A DNA stretch of 64,000 nt from Bacillota bacterium (lineage in GTDB: Bacteria > Bacillota > Clostridia > Christensenellales > Aristaeellaceae), in assembly GCA_023444095.1 (NCBI GenBank), contig JAEZRP010000041.1:32126-96125 (forward strand). The letters run 5' to 3'. A program made the position numbers and the translations under genes. Under the pieces are notes generated by a model that worked only from the letters and a program-made list of their open reading frames with translations, ran no database searches and was not told where the DNA came from. Shown here piece after piece: positions 8,345 to 19,113 of this stretch. Position 1 is the stretch's first letter. Each line of letters begins with the position of its first letter.

Positions 8345-8789
8345 ACCATTTCCGTCCTCGCGAGATGCGGTACGGGAGGCAGTTGAACGTTCCGTCCCAG
8401 CGCGCCACGTATCGACAAATCCCGCCTTACGGGATATCCGGATTGCCCGCTCGTTCGCTTCATGCACGGTGATTTCGATCCGATCTGAACGGCGCTCCAC
8501 CTCGCATCGATGGAGGATCGCCCCGACGGCGGCGCGTCCGTATCCCTTCCCCTGGTGCGGGTCTGAAATAAAAAGGCTTGTGAACGCGTATGCATGCCCC
8601 GCATGTGGCCTGTCCCGCAGGATGAAGAGCCCGACCGGTTCTTCGCCGACAAAAATGCCGTAAGCCGTCGAATTCTGTCTGTGAACATACGCCTCCGCAG
8701 GCCGCGCTTCCGACGAACTGTTCTGATTTCCTCTCCAGCAAGACACATTCTTCGAAAATAAACTGATCGACCTCTTTGAGCGAAATCAT
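8343..8789 (-). pseudogene. GNAT acetyltransferase with two frameshifts that cancel
   Basis: Three pieces of one GNAT protein lie in shifted frames. The N-terminus (MISLKEVDQFIFEECVLL to SEQFVGS) starts at ATG 8789 in one frame. The body (RPAEAYVHRQNSTAYGIF, the acetyl-CoA loop DPHQGKGYGRAA, then NERAIRISRKAGFVDTWR) is in a second frame. The C-terminus (WDGTFNCLPYRISRGRKW, stop at 8343) returns to the first frame. The breaks are near 8705 and 8400, both in GC-alternating runs; the net change is zero modulo three. Start and stop are otherwise well placed: the ATG overlaps the upstream kinase stop by 4 nt (ATGA). Either a decayed gene or two sequence errors. Confidence 0.8.
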
Positions 8790-9661
8790 GTCGGCAGCCT
8801 CGTCCGGAGCGCGCGCGGCAGCACCTCGAACGCCGCCGCCTTCACGGGGAAGATCTCCCCGTCCGCTTCAACGGACGCGAGTCCCGCGACACTGAGCCTC
8901 GCGCAGCGGAACGACCGGCACAGCCATTTGAGCTTCGTATGGATTCCGAGAACAAAGAAAAAGAGAAGGACGCCAACCGTCAGCTTGTTGACCCGCCGTG
9001 CGACCACGACATCGAAAAGTCCGTCGTCCGGCACGGCGTTCGGCACTGCCTTCATGCCCCCGCCTATGTATCGCCCGTTTCCGATCGAGATGATCGTCGA
9101 TTCGATCCTCTCCGGCGCGCCGCCGTCGACCGCCATCTCAAGACTGAGTGGCTTCAGATTCCGGATCGCAGAAAACGCGCCGAGCATGTAGGCGATGAGT
9201 CCCCTGAACCGCCCCTTGAACTTCTCCGTCTCAATCAAAACATCCACGTCGAAGCCCGCGCCCGCGACGTTCAGAAAGTACAGATCATTGAACTTGCCGA
9301 GATCGATGCGCCGCTCCTGCGCGTCCAGCTGGAGTTGTACCGCGCGGAGAGTTTCCATCGGCAGCCGGAATGTTTTGACAAAGTCGTTCCCCGTGCCACA
9401 CGGCGCGAAGATCACCTCGAGTCCGCTCAGCGCGATGCCGTTGACCACCTCGAAAAACGTTCCGTCCCCGCCGACTGCGACGACGCCCGCAAGCCCGTCC
9501 TCGACCGCCTGGCGCGCATACAGCCGCGAATCGCCCGCGCGCGTCGTTCTGTCCACGCGGTACCGGATCCCCCGCTCGCGCAGGAGCGCCTCCAGCTTCG
9601 GCAGTATCCTTGCCGCCAATCCGTTTCCCGAGGAGGGATTCAGAATGATCGAATACATCAA
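8786..9661 (-). CDS. Diacylglycerol/lipid kinase family protein (YegS/BmrU-like)
   Basis: Predicted ATP-dependent lipid kinase, 291 residues, the usual length for DAGK_cat proteins. The nucleotide-binding motif VVAVGGDGTFFEVVNG is near residue 70, preceded by the NPSSGNG loop at the N-terminus and followed by the APCGTGNDFVKTF motif. The C-terminal beta-sandwich contains ISIGNGRYIGGGMKAVPNA and PDDGLFDVV, typical of the family. It likely acts at the membrane face to recycle diacylglycerol or phosphorylate a related lipid. It is coupled to the frameshifted GNAT gene. Confidence 0.93.
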   Translation of the reverse strand: MMYSIILNPSSGNGLAARILPKLEALLRERGIRYRVDRTTRAGDSRLYARQAVEDGLAGVVAVGGDGTFFEVVNGIALSGLEVIFAPCGTGNDFVKTFRLPMETLRAVQLQLDAQERRIDLGKFNDLYFLNVAGAGFDVDVLIETEKFKGRFRGLIAYMLGAFSAIRNLKPLSLEMAVDGGAPERIESTIISIGNGRYIGGGMKAVPNAVPDDGLFDVVVARRVNKLTVGVLLFFFVLGIHTKLKWLCRSFRCARLSVAGLASVEADGEIFPVKAAAFEVLPRALRTRLPT

Positions 9662-9715
9662 ATCATTTCTTTCGCATAATCTTTCATTCGATTATGCATG
9701 AAGCGCCGCGCCCTG

Positions 9716-10144
9716 TCAAGAGCCGAGCGAAATGATATTGACGTTGACCTTGACGTCCGCCTTCTGGAACCGCTCGAGCCAGTTATACCGTTTCCACTCG
9801 CCCCGCGTGAGGAATGTCCGTGCAGCGATCTCGGAGAATCCGAACGGATCGACGGGGACCGTCTGGCAATATGCGATCGTCTCCGCGATCTCGGCGGCGA
9901 GCAGGTCCGCGACGTCCTCCGGCTCGAGCCCTCCGTCGCTCCCGAGCGCGGAGAGGTTCACATTGATCTCAATCCGAACGCGTTCCCCCTCGATCGCGAT
10001 CGCGATTTTGCTCTTACCGACCATGATGAATTCGACGGTCGAATCGCCGATGGAATAGGAAAACCCGTCAAGCTCGCCGAGGATCAGATGCATCCACATC
10101 ATCTGCGGTCCTGTCAGCTTTCTCGTCAGCCTCTCGTCCCTCAA
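9716..10144 (-). CDS. Stand-alone Ger(x)C C-terminal domain (spore-germinant receptor subunit C-like)
   Basis: A protein of about 142 residues that matches only the C-terminal third of Ger(x)C lipoproteins: alternating beta strands ending KSKIAIAIEGERVRIEINV, the helix LLAAEIAETIAYCQ, and the family's DPFGFSEIAARTF … RYNWLERFQKADVKVNVNI tail. No lipobox or first domain is present; full GerAC-type proteins are about 370-400 residues. The TTG at 10144 is chosen because AGGAGGG sits six bases upstream; the open frame runs to about 10255, but no better start with a ribosome site is seen. No gerA or gerB genes are adjacent. It could be a remnant or a soluble descendant. Confidence 0.65.
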   Translation of the reverse strand: MRDERLTRKLTGPQMMWMHLILGELDGFSYSIGDSTVEFIMVGKSKIAIAIEGERVRIEINVNLSALGSDGGLEPEDVADLLAAEIAETIAYCQTVPVDPFGFSEIAARTFLTRGEWKRYNWLERFQKADVKVNVNIISLGS

Positions 10145-10201
10145 TGATATCCCTCCTAAGATTCTTCCTCCAGTCTCTCTCATTTTTAGAAGAATATACA
10201 T

Positions 10202-10236
10202 AAAACGCCGCGCCCCGCTTTTTCGGCGGAGCGCGG
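10202..10236 (-). terminator. Intrinsic terminator after the ThuA gene
   Basis: Read leftwards, an 11-bp stem with one mismatch (10226-10236 with 10208-10218) and a seven-base loop is followed by TTTT (complement of 10202-10205). Confidence 0.78.
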
Positions 10237-10269
10237 TATTTCCAAATTGGGACAAACTGTGCTATACTG

Positions 10270-10992
10270 TCAGTACATCTTTGCGGCGTTGAAGAACTCC
10301 TCGGGGTCGACGTGCGCCTCTGCCGCGATTCTCTTTCCCTCGGCGGCCCAGAGCAGGCCCCTCTTCATCATTTCTTCGGCTTCCGGAATGTCGAACACGT
10401 CGTCGTGATGTCCGAGGGATGTGTAGAACACGCGTCCGTGCCCCCACATCTTCGTCCATGTGACGGGCACGTCCACCTCGCCGTTCGCCGCGTGGTAATA
10501 GTTGACGACCGGGTATCGGGTCGTCGCGAGCACCTCGACGGCGGGATCGATGTGCACGTAATACTGTTCGCTTGCGACCTTGAAGTCGCGGATGCCGAAT
10601 GTGATGGGACTCGACGCGTGCCGAACATTCACCATATAGGGCACGCCATCCCCGCCGGGATGGGAGACCCACTGTCCGCCCGTCATGAACTGCCACTCGG
10701 TCGACTGGCGGAATGAGTCGCACATGCCGCCGTGGCAGCCCGCGAGCCCGACGCCGTGCTTTCCGACCGCGACCACGACGCCTTCGCACTGCGCCCGCGT
10801 GATTTCACCCATCGTCCAGACGGGCACGATCAGATCGAGCGAATTGAGGCGTTCGTAATCGAGAAAAGCGTCGAGTGTCTCCGAAATTTCCGCTTCGAAG
10901 CCCTCCGCGCGCAAAATTCGCGCGAATCGCTCCGAGATGAGCTTCGGTTCGTGGCCATCCCAGCCGCCGCGCACGATGAGTGCCTTTTTCAT
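10270..10992 (-). CDS. ThuA-domain protein
   Basis: Trehalose-utilisation-type (ThuA) protein with a class I glutamine-amidotransferase-like fold, 240 residues. Visible markers are the N-terminal strand ALIVRGGWDGHE, the DLIVPVWTMGEIT segment, the AGCHGGMCDSF turn and the C-terminal WGHGRVFYTSLGHHDDVF motif typical of the family. ThuA proteins act on sugar or cyclic-sugar derivatives, but the reaction is not firmly known. It is a single gene with its own terminator; the divergent small gene at 11082 shares the 90-base upstream region. Confidence 0.9.
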   Translation of the reverse strand: MKKALIVRGGWDGHEPKLISERFARILRAEGFEAEISETLDAFLDYERLNSLDLIVPVWTMGEITRAQCEGVVVAVGKHGVGLAGCHGGMCDSFRQSTEWQFMTGGQWVSHPGGDGVPYMVNVRHASSPITFGIRDFKVASEQYYVHIDPAVEVLATTRYPVVNYYHAANGEVDVPVTWTKMWGHGRVFYTSLGHHDDVFDIPEAEEMMKRGLLWAAEGKRIAAEAHVDPEEFFNAAKMY

Positions 10993-11081
10993 AACCGCAT
11001 TCCCCCTTGCGTGTTTACAATATAAACATTATAACGCGGCCGTATGGAATACACAATATGGAAAAATGTGAGGAGTATCAA

Positions 11082-11372
11082 ATGGCGAGACTGTGGGCAA
11101 AAATCATTGTGAAGCATAGGATTCAGAGACAGGAAACGGTCGAGGCGGATTTCGGGGATGTGAAGGGCGCGCTCACGCGGCTGTGTGCGGCGTTCGATAT
11201 CCCGCGCCCGATGTGGCTCCCGAAGCACGAACGCGAATACGAATCCTTCCGCCGCACGGCCTTCCTCCCGGAGCACTTCGTCGAGGAGGTGCCCTTTCAA
11301 AAGCTCGAGATCGAATTTCTGGACGACGAGTCGAAGCAGCGCAGGTCAAGCGACCCGCGCAACGCATTTTGA
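11082..11372 (+). CDS. Small conserved-looking protein of unknown function
   Basis: Ninety-six residues, starting MARLWAKIIVKHRIQRQ; no signal peptide or membrane segment. The ATG at 11082 has AGGAG six bases upstream, which rules out longer in-frame starts. The body is mixed alpha/beta with a Trp-Leu-Pro-Lys-His motif and an acidic/basic C-terminus (FLDDESKQRRSSDPRNAF). It is followed 16 nt later by pgsA in the same direction, so the pair is probably one operon. I do not recognise a named family. Confidence 0.7.
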   Translation: MARLWAKIIVKHRIQRQETVEADFGDVKGALTRLCAAFDIPRPMWLPKHEREYESFRRTAFLPEHFVEEVPFQKLEIEFLDDESKQRRSSDPRNAF

Positions 11373-11388
11373 CGCGGGAGGGATGGGA

Positions 11389-11931
11389 ATGAGAATACTG
11401 CCGAACATGTTGACGATCGCGCGCCTCGCGATGGTGCCGGTCTTCATTCTGGTGTATTTTCTTTTTCCGGGCGCGCCCCACTGGGCGTTTCTCGTATACC
11501 TTCTCGCCATGCTGACGGACGCCCTGGACGGCCGCCTCGCGCGCAAGATGAACTGCGTCTCGCGCTTCGGCGCGCTCGTCGATCCCCTTGCGGATAAGCT
11601 CATGACGCTTTCCGCGATCGTTTGCCTGACCTATACGGGTCATCTCCCCTTGCTTGTCCTGATCCTCGTCGCCACGCGCGAGATCGTCATGATTACCGGC
11701 GGCGTGCTCGCCGCGCGGATGGGGATTGTCATCTACGCGGGACTTCCCGGGAAGCTCGCGACGGTTCTTTTCACAGCCTCTCTCGCCCTCCTCTTCCCCT
11801 GGCACGGCGTTCCGGCGGTCTCGAGGATCGGCTCCGTTCTCATCTATCCCGCTATCGCGCTTTCGTTCTACGCGGCTGTCTACTACGCCGTAATTCTTGT
11901 TAAAAAAACGGCAACCGCCAAACCGCATTGA
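11389..11931 (+). CDS. pgsA: CDP-alcohol phosphatidyltransferase (PgsA-like)
   Basis: Membrane enzyme that transfers the phosphatidyl group from CDP-diacylglycerol to glycerol-3-phosphate (first step to phosphatidylglycerol). At 180 residues it fits PgsA. The signature DGx2ARx8Gx3Dx3D is complete: DGRLARKMNCVSRFG followed by ALVDPLAD. Five to six membrane segments. Two ATGs lie six bases apart (11383, 11389); GGGAGGG directly abuts the first, so the second is the likely start. Its stop codon overlaps the -35 box of the valS leader promoter. A related CDP-alcohol specificity cannot be excluded. Confidence 0.9.
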   Translation: MRILPNMLTIARLAMVPVFILVYFLFPGAPHWAFLVYLLAMLTDALDGRLARKMNCVSRFGALVDPLADKLMTLSAIVCLTYTGHLPLLVLILVATREIVMITGGVLAARMGIVIYAGLPGKLATVLFTASLALLFPWHGVPAVSRIGSVLIYPAIALSFYAAVYYAVILVKKTATAKPH

Positions 11932-11957
11932 CAGAATTTCGTGCAAAATGCTATAAT
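11928..11957 (+). promoter_or_regulatory. Sigma-A promoter of the valS T-box transcript
   Basis: TTGACA (11928-11933), 18-base spacer, TATAAT (11952-11957); the -35 box overlaps the pgsA stop codon. Confidence 0.85.
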
Positions 11958-11963
11958 GCCCTT

Positions 11964-12179
11964 GTCGATGACGAAGAGGAGTACCCGCGTCGCATCCCAA
12001 GAGAGGGCGGCTCGCCGGCTGAGAGGCTGCCCGGAAAACGCGCGGAGAAGGTCGCTTCAGAGGCGGGCGGGTGAACGGAGTAATCTGCCGGGGCGCGCCC
12101 CATACAGCGCGGCAAGGCTCGAAAGAGCGAATGAAGGTGGTACCGCGGCATTCCCGCCCTTTGGGATGGCCGTTTTTTT
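11964..12179 (+). ncRNA. T-box leader (tRNA-Val sensing) upstream of valS
   Basis: The transcript-level switch that senses uncharged tRNA. The conserved T-box core AAGGTGGTACCGCG lies at 12134-12147. A Stem I AGTA motif is near 11980, and the proposed specifier codon GTC (Val) sits at 12051-12053 in the context GAGAAG-GTC-GCTTC. The leader ends in a terminator hairpin (CGGC and TCCC pairing with GGGA and GCCG around 12145-12172) followed by seven T. Uncharged tRNA-Val would stabilise the antiterminator and let transcription run into the small membrane protein gene and valS. Confidence 0.93.
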
Positions 12180-12212
12180 ATTGCCAAATCACATCGCAAA
12201 GGGGGTTCCAGT

Positions 12213-12431
12213 ATGGCAGAGGCAATCAGGGGATTCTTTTCGTCCCCGCCCGGCTTGGACAGGGTCAACATCCTCGGCCTGATCGTCCTTGCGGTCTCGG
12301 TCCTGGTCGCCGCGTTCGCGGGCAGGCTCGCGAGGCTCTTTCCCGAGGAAAAGCGCGACGGCGCGAAGATCGGCATTAAAATCGTCAGCCTTGGAATCTG
12401 TATCGTCGGCGCCATCATCGCCATCATATAG
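12213..12431 (+). CDS. 72-residue two-helix membrane protein in the valS transcript
   Basis: Small protein with two predicted transmembrane helices: LGLIVLAVSVLVAAFAG (about residues 21-37) and a C-terminal ISLxx-type helix ending IVGAIIAII. A short basic/acidic loop (RLARLFPEEKRDGAKIG) joins them. The ATG has AAAGGGGG eight bases upstream. It lies between the T-box terminator and valS, so its expression should follow valine charging. No family recognised. The position immediately before valS with only 10 nt separation implies co-transcription. Confidence 0.75.
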   Translation: MAEAIRGFFSSPPGLDRVNILGLIVLAVSVLVAAFAGRLARLFPEEKRDGAKIGIKIVSLGICIVGAIIAII

Positions 12432-12441
12432 GAGGATCACG

Positions 12442-15090
<2,649 letters not shown>

Positions 15091-15174
15091 GATCGGGACG
15101 TCGAAGGCTCTGCCCTCGGCGTTCCCGCCAAAGGGCCAGAAGCCTTTGAAATTCCATACTGGATGGGAAAACAG

Positions 15175-15242
15175 ATTGTCCGCCGGTCGCTCGTGGGCCA
15201 AGCCCCGAGCCGTCGACGGACAATTCATTTCCTTTTCCACAT
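15175..15242 (+). terminator. Long imperfect hairpin after valS
   Basis: Outer 8-bp arms ATTGTCCG (15175-15182) / CGGACAAT (15217-15224), with an inner stem (CTCG-TGGG with CCCCGAG), are followed by a T/C-rich tract. It is the likely terminator of valS in the 200-base gap before the convergent GerMN gene; no gene is seen in 15091-15292. Confidence 0.6.
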
Positions 15243-15292
15243 TTCCGGGATTCTCAAGGGGGACGGAGTCCCAGTGTCCGGCCCACCCCCCG

Positions 15293-16765
15293 TCACTGTC
15301 TTCCCACAAGTCCCGGATTTGGCATGAGCTCTGACTTGAGGTAGACTTCGTTCGCGAGCGTCTCCACGCGTTCGCCTTCGATCAGGATGGAGACGGCGCT
15401 CACGTCCGGCATCTCCGTGAGCGTGTTGACGATGGAATAGACGAGCGAGCGCTCCCCCGTTTCGTCGAGCGTCTGGCAGAGCCTGTAGAAGTTGGCGGAG
15501 AAATTGACCGTGGCGACGTCGTCCTCGATCGATACGCCCAGAAGGTCGTCCGCCGTTGCGCCGACGGGCATGACTGCTTGCGCGCCAGCGTCGCCGGAGG
15601 ACGGCCCAGAGATGAGCTGCAGCACCAGCGAATAGGCCGACTGCGCCCGTCTGGCGGACATGGCGCGCTCGACCTTCGTGAGTCCGCCCTGCCCGTCCGA
15701 AAAGTAGAGCGGCGCGATGCCCCCGATGTAGGATGAAAAATCGTCCCGCCTGAGAAGTCCGTCCGCAAACGTGCGCATGTTCCCGCGCAGATTCAACTGA
15801 GTCATCGCCGCGCCGTCGATGTAGATAGACACCGCGTCCAGTTCGGGAATGAACGTCGTCATGGTGAGCGTAATCGCCGCCGCCATCTGCCATTCGGCGA
15901 TTCCCTGCAATATGAGGTAATCCCGCAAAGCACCTGTGAGGTAGACGTCCAACACGCGCACGCCCGCCGAAGAGACGGACAGCCGTGGCTCCGCCGCCAG
16001 AACGCTCACCCCGCCCGACAGGAAGCTCGCGTACGCGCCGCCGCTCGTGGAGCCCACGATCAGCTCGTCGAGAAGCCGCGCCGCGTAGTCCGCGCCCTTA
16101 AAGTCCACGCGCCGGAGTTCCGGCAACGTCCACTGACCGTTGACCGACGGAAAGTAAAGCGCCACCGTGCGGGAGAGGGGCGTCGCGCCCTCCTCCGCGC
16201 CGAGGAATCGCTCCTCGTCCGCCTGGTATTGCGCCGCGAGCACCGTCACGTCGCCCTCGGTCGCGGTCGTCGCACCGATCGGCAGCTCGAACGCGCTCTC
16301 CTGCCGCGAATCAATAAGCACGTTGACGGCGCCGACGCCCGAGAGGCTCATGAGCGTGTTTGAGATCGCGGTCACCATCATGAGAAGATCCTGCCCGCTC
16401 TGCAGGCTCGCCGCGTCGACGGCCAGGTTCACAGTCGCGAGCCCGCACGCGTTCTCGATTCCGATGATCTCCGCGTCGCCCGGCGCGACCGAAATCACGT
16501 TCGCCGCCCCGTTCGGACTCAAGAGCTCTTCGAGCGCCACCCGAACGGCGGTTTTATCCTGCGGCACCTCCAGTGTGCGCCGCACGGCGGTGAGTCCTGT
16601 TCCGTCGAGGGTCTTATAATAGATCACCGCGTCCGTGCGATATGCCTCGCGCGCCTCGCCGATGATCATATCGGTCGGCACCTCCGCCGGCTCCGGCAGC
16701 TCCGCGAGGCACGGCGAGACTGCCATCAGCATGGCCAGAAGCGCGATCCCTGTTTTTTTCAGCAT
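15293..16765 (-). CDS. Exported protein with three GerMN domains
   Basis: 490 residues with a cleavable signal peptide (MLKKTGIALLAMLMAVSPC … LAE). Three GerMN-like modules are visible: about residues 45-155 (TDAVIYYKTLDG to NVLIDS), 200-320 (TVALYFPSVNGQWT to AVSIYIDG) and 340-475 (IAPLYFSDGQGGLT to AVSILIEGE). Each begins with a Y-Y/L-Y-F strand and closes with a V-x-V-L/I-I-x strand. GerM of Bacillus is a sporulation/germination protein with two such modules. It follows a sensor kinase gene by 3 nt, so it is the last gene of a regulator-kinase-GerMN operon, as LpqB-like GerMN proteins often are. Confidence 0.85.
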   Translation of the reverse strand: MLKKTGIALLAMLMAVSPCLAELPEPAEVPTDMIIGEAREAYRTDAVIYYKTLDGTGLTAVRRTLEVPQDKTAVRVALEELLSPNGAANVISVAPGDAEIIGIENACGLATVNLAVDAASLQSGQDLLMMVTAISNTLMSLSGVGAVNVLIDSRQESAFELPIGATTATEGDVTVLAAQYQADEERFLGAEEGATPLSRTVALYFPSVNGQWTLPELRRVDFKGADYAARLLDELIVGSTSGGAYASFLSGGVSVLAAEPRLSVSSAGVRVLDVYLTGALRDYLILQGIAEWQMAAAITLTMTTFIPELDAVSIYIDGAAMTQLNLRGNMRTFADGLLRRDDFSSYIGGIAPLYFSDGQGGLTKVERAMSARRAQSAYSLVLQLISGPSSGDAGAQAVMPVGATADDLLGVSIEDDVATVNFSANFYRLCQTLDETGERSLVYSIVNTLTEMPDVSAVSILIEGERVETLANEVYLKSELMPNPGLVGRQ

Positions 16766-16768
16766 GCC

Positions 16769-18193
16769 CTACTCCTTGCGCGCGACGATCGGGAGTTCGA
16801 TCGTGAACGTCGTCCCCGCGCCCTCCTTGCTCGCCGCCGTGATGTCCCCGCCGTGCAACAAGACGATCTGCTTGACGATGGATAACCCGAGGCCCGTGCC
16901 GCCGGTTTCGCGCGAGCGCGCCTTGTCCACGCGGTAGAATCGATCAAAGATGTGCGGAAGGTCCGCCTCCGGGATGCCGATGCCGGTGTCCACCACCTTG
17001 ACGACCGCCTTCTTGCCGCCGCGGGAAACCTCAATCGAAACCTTGCCGCCGCGCGGCGTGTACTTGATGGCGTTGTCGATCACGTTATAAAACACCTGCT
17101 GGAGCTTCGTCGCGTCGCCGACCGTGTCGCAGGGGTCCTTCACGACGCAATCCATTTCGATGCCTTGTTCGCGCGCCAGCGGCAGAAGTCTCTGCGTCTG
17201 CTCCTGCACGACGGACGAAAGGCGCACGTCGCCGGGCTTTATCTTCATGCCGCCGCTGTCGATGTTCACCAGCGTCAGAAGGTCCGAGATGATCCCGCTC
17301 AGCCGGTCGATCTCCTTGTTGACGTCCCCAAGAAACTCCTTCATCATGGCCGGGTCGCACACGTCCTGATAGAACAGCGTCTCGATCAGGATTTTCATGG
17401 TCGAGAGCGGCGTCTTCAATTCGTGCGACGCGTTCGAGACGAACTGGTTCCTCGCCTTGTCGAACTGTTCGATCCGTTCGGACATCGAGTTGAACGCCAT
17501 CGCGAGCTGTGCGAACTCGTTCTTCCCGCGCACCTTCACGCGGCTTGAGAGGTCGCCCTTCGCCATGCGCGAAATCCCTTCGTTCAAGTCCCCGATGGGC
17601 CGGGTGATGGTCCTTACGACAAACATGCTCATGAGGAGCGCGAGGAGCGCGATGACCGCCAGCCAGAGGATGATCTTGAGGCGGATCGCGCGGAGGCCCT
17701 CGTAGATCTCCTCCGCCTGCGAAATGTAGATGATCGCGCCGATGATCCCCGCGTCGGAGCTGATCGCGGCTGCGTAGATGCCTGTCATGAGGTCAAGCCC
17801 GGAGAGGGAGCTGAGCGCGTACGCGGCCCAGGAGCTGTAGTCGCTCGTCTGGTAGATGTTGCCCGTGGATTTCCCGGTCGCGAGCACGTTCGCCGCCTCG
17901 GGATTTTGGAATCGGCTTCCGTTGAGCGTGGAATCGGTGTCCACCTGGACGACGCCGTAGCGGTCGAGCACCAGAACGCGGCTTAGGCCCCCGGCCGCAT
18001 AGCCCGAGGCGCTCTCGTACAGTCCCTTCGCGTCGCGCGCAAGGTAATCCCCCATGAGCGCGGCCGCGATGTTTTCCGCGATCCGCTGATCGTCCTTTAC
18101 CTGCTGGCTGAATAGATAGTCGCCCACCAGCTGAATGAGGGACACCGCTACCACCGAGAAGGCGATGGCGATGATCAGCAGGTAGGCGATCAT
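16769..18193 (-). CDS. Membrane sensor histidine kinase (HAMP-HisKA-HATPase)
   Basis: Sensor of a two-component system, 474 residues. TM1 is at the N-terminus (IAYLLIIAIAFSVVAVSL), an extracytoplasmic sensor domain of about 140 residues follows, then TM2 (LKIILWLAVIALLALLMS), a HAMP linker (ITRPIGDLNEGISRM), the phospho-acceptor His in SNASHELKTPLSTM and an HATPase domain (N box VIDNAIKYTP, G1 DTGIGIPE, G2 GGTGLGLSI). GGAGG is only three bases before the ATG at 18193, and the conserved-looking SIRWRI stretch lies just upstream in frame, so the start may be a rare codon further up. It sits between the response regulator and the GerMN gene. Confidence 0.93.
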   Translation of the reverse strand: MIAYLLIIAIAFSVVAVSLIQLVGDYLFSQQVKDDQRIAENIAAALMGDYLARDAKGLYESASGYAAGGLSRVLVLDRYGVVQVDTDSTLNGSRFQNPEAANVLATGKSTGNIYQTSDYSSWAAYALSSLSGLDLMTGIYAAAISSDAGIIGAIIYISQAEEIYEGLRAIRLKIILWLAVIALLALLMSMFVVRTITRPIGDLNEGISRMAKGDLSSRVKVRGKNEFAQLAMAFNSMSERIEQFDKARNQFVSNASHELKTPLSTMKILIETLFYQDVCDPAMMKEFLGDVNKEIDRLSGIISDLLTLVNIDSGGMKIKPGDVRLSSVVQEQTQRLLPLAREQGIEMDCVVKDPCDTVGDATKLQQVFYNVIDNAIKYTPRGGKVSIEVSRGGKKAVVKVVDTGIGIPEADLPHIFDRFYRVDKARSRETGGTGLGLSIVKQIVLLHGGDITAASKEGAGTTFTIELPIVARKE

Positions 18194-18224
18194 GATCCTC
18201 CAGCGGATGGAGTGAGCGGATGAC

Positions 18225-18917
18225 CTAATCCTTATCGGTGAAATAGTAGCCCACTCCCCACTTGGTGAAGATGTATTCAGGCTGACTCGGCACCCGTTCG
18301 ATCTTCTCGCGCAGGCGGCGGATGTGAACGTCCACCGTACGCAGGTCCCCCAGATAGTCGTACTTCCAGATCGTCTCCAGGAGCGCCTCGCGGGAGAAAA
18401 CCTTCCCGCGGTTGGTTACGAAGAGCTGCAGAAGGTCGAACTCCTTGGCCGTCAGGTTCACCTCCCGGCCCGCGACGGTCACGGAACGGTTGTTGAGGTT
18501 GATCGTCATGTCGCGCACGGTGATGACCCGCTGCACCGTCTCCCGCTGCATCATCGCTGTTCTGCGAAAGATGGTCTTCATGCGCGCCTTCACTTCCAAA
18601 ATATTGAACGGCTTTGTCATGTAGTCGTCCGCGCCGTACTCGAGGCCGAGGATCTTGTCCATATCGTCCCCCTTCGCGGTCAGCATTATGATGGGGACGT
18701 TGCTCTTTTCTCGGATGCGCTGGCAGACCTCGATGCCGTCGAGCTTGGGGAGCATTACGTCGAGAAGCACGAGATCGAACTGGCCCGCAAAGAACTTCGA
18801 GACGGCTTCCTCGCCGTCCTGCGCGGATTCCGTTTCATAGCCGTCCTGCTCAAGGCTGTATTTCAGGCCCTTGACGATCAAGGGCTCATCGTCCACGATC
18901 AATATCCGTTTTGGCAT
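18225..18917 (-). CDS. OmpR/PhoB-family response regulator
   Basis: Partner of the kinase downstream, 230 residues. Receiver domain with acidic pair VDDEP, phospho-acceptor Asp in VLLDVMLPKLDG, Thr in MLTAKG and Lys in TKPF; the C-terminal winged helix has LTAKEFDLLQLFVTNRGKVFSRE and TVDVHIRRLREKIE. The ATG at 18917 is chosen because GGAGG stands nine bases upstream. Sequence character resembles WalR/PhoP-type regulators, though the target genes cannot be told. Transcribed from the divergent promoter at 18973-19001. Confidence 0.94.
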   Translation of the reverse strand: MPKRILIVDDEPLIVKGLKYSLEQDGYETESAQDGEEAVSKFFAGQFDLVLLDVMLPKLDGIEVCQRIREKSNVPIIMLTAKGDDMDKILGLEYGADDYMTKPFNILEVKARMKTIFRRTAMMQRETVQRVITVRDMTINLNNRSVTVAGREVNLTAKEFDLLQLFVTNRGKVFSREALLETIWKYDYLGDLRTVDVHIRRLREKIERVPSQPEYIFTKWGVGYYFTDKD

Positions 18918-18972
18918 TCTGTTTATCCTCCGGCGAGTAATGCGCAACAAACTTCATCGTTTTGTCATCAAT

Positions 18973-19001
18973 ATTATATACTGATCTACGCCTCATTTCA
19001 A
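18973..19001 (-). promoter_or_regulatory. Promoter of the regulator-kinase-GerMN operon
   Basis: Read leftwards: TTGAAA (complement of 18996-19001), 17-base spacer, TATAAT (complement of 18973-18978). Confidence 0.8.
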
Positions 19002-19037
19002 GACTGCGCGTGTAAATGTTAGGATTTTACTTATGAC

Positions 19038-19067
19038 TGTACAAAGTCGGGCGCACGATGGTATAAT
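19038..19067 (+). promoter_or_regulatory. Promoter of dacF
   Basis: TATAAT at 19062-19067 with a weak -35 (TGTACA, 19038-19043) at 18-base spacing. Divergent from the two-component operon promoter. Confidence 0.6.
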
Positions 19068-19113
19068 ACGCATAATGGCTCTATGTGCCGATCTACGAAG
19101 GGAGTACCTGCCC

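Noticed and set aside
11389..11931. Could this be a cardiolipin or phosphatidylinositol synthase rather than PgsA?
   Set aside because: The motif is common to all CDP-alcohol transferases; length and position fit PgsA best, so I keep that name with moderate confidence.
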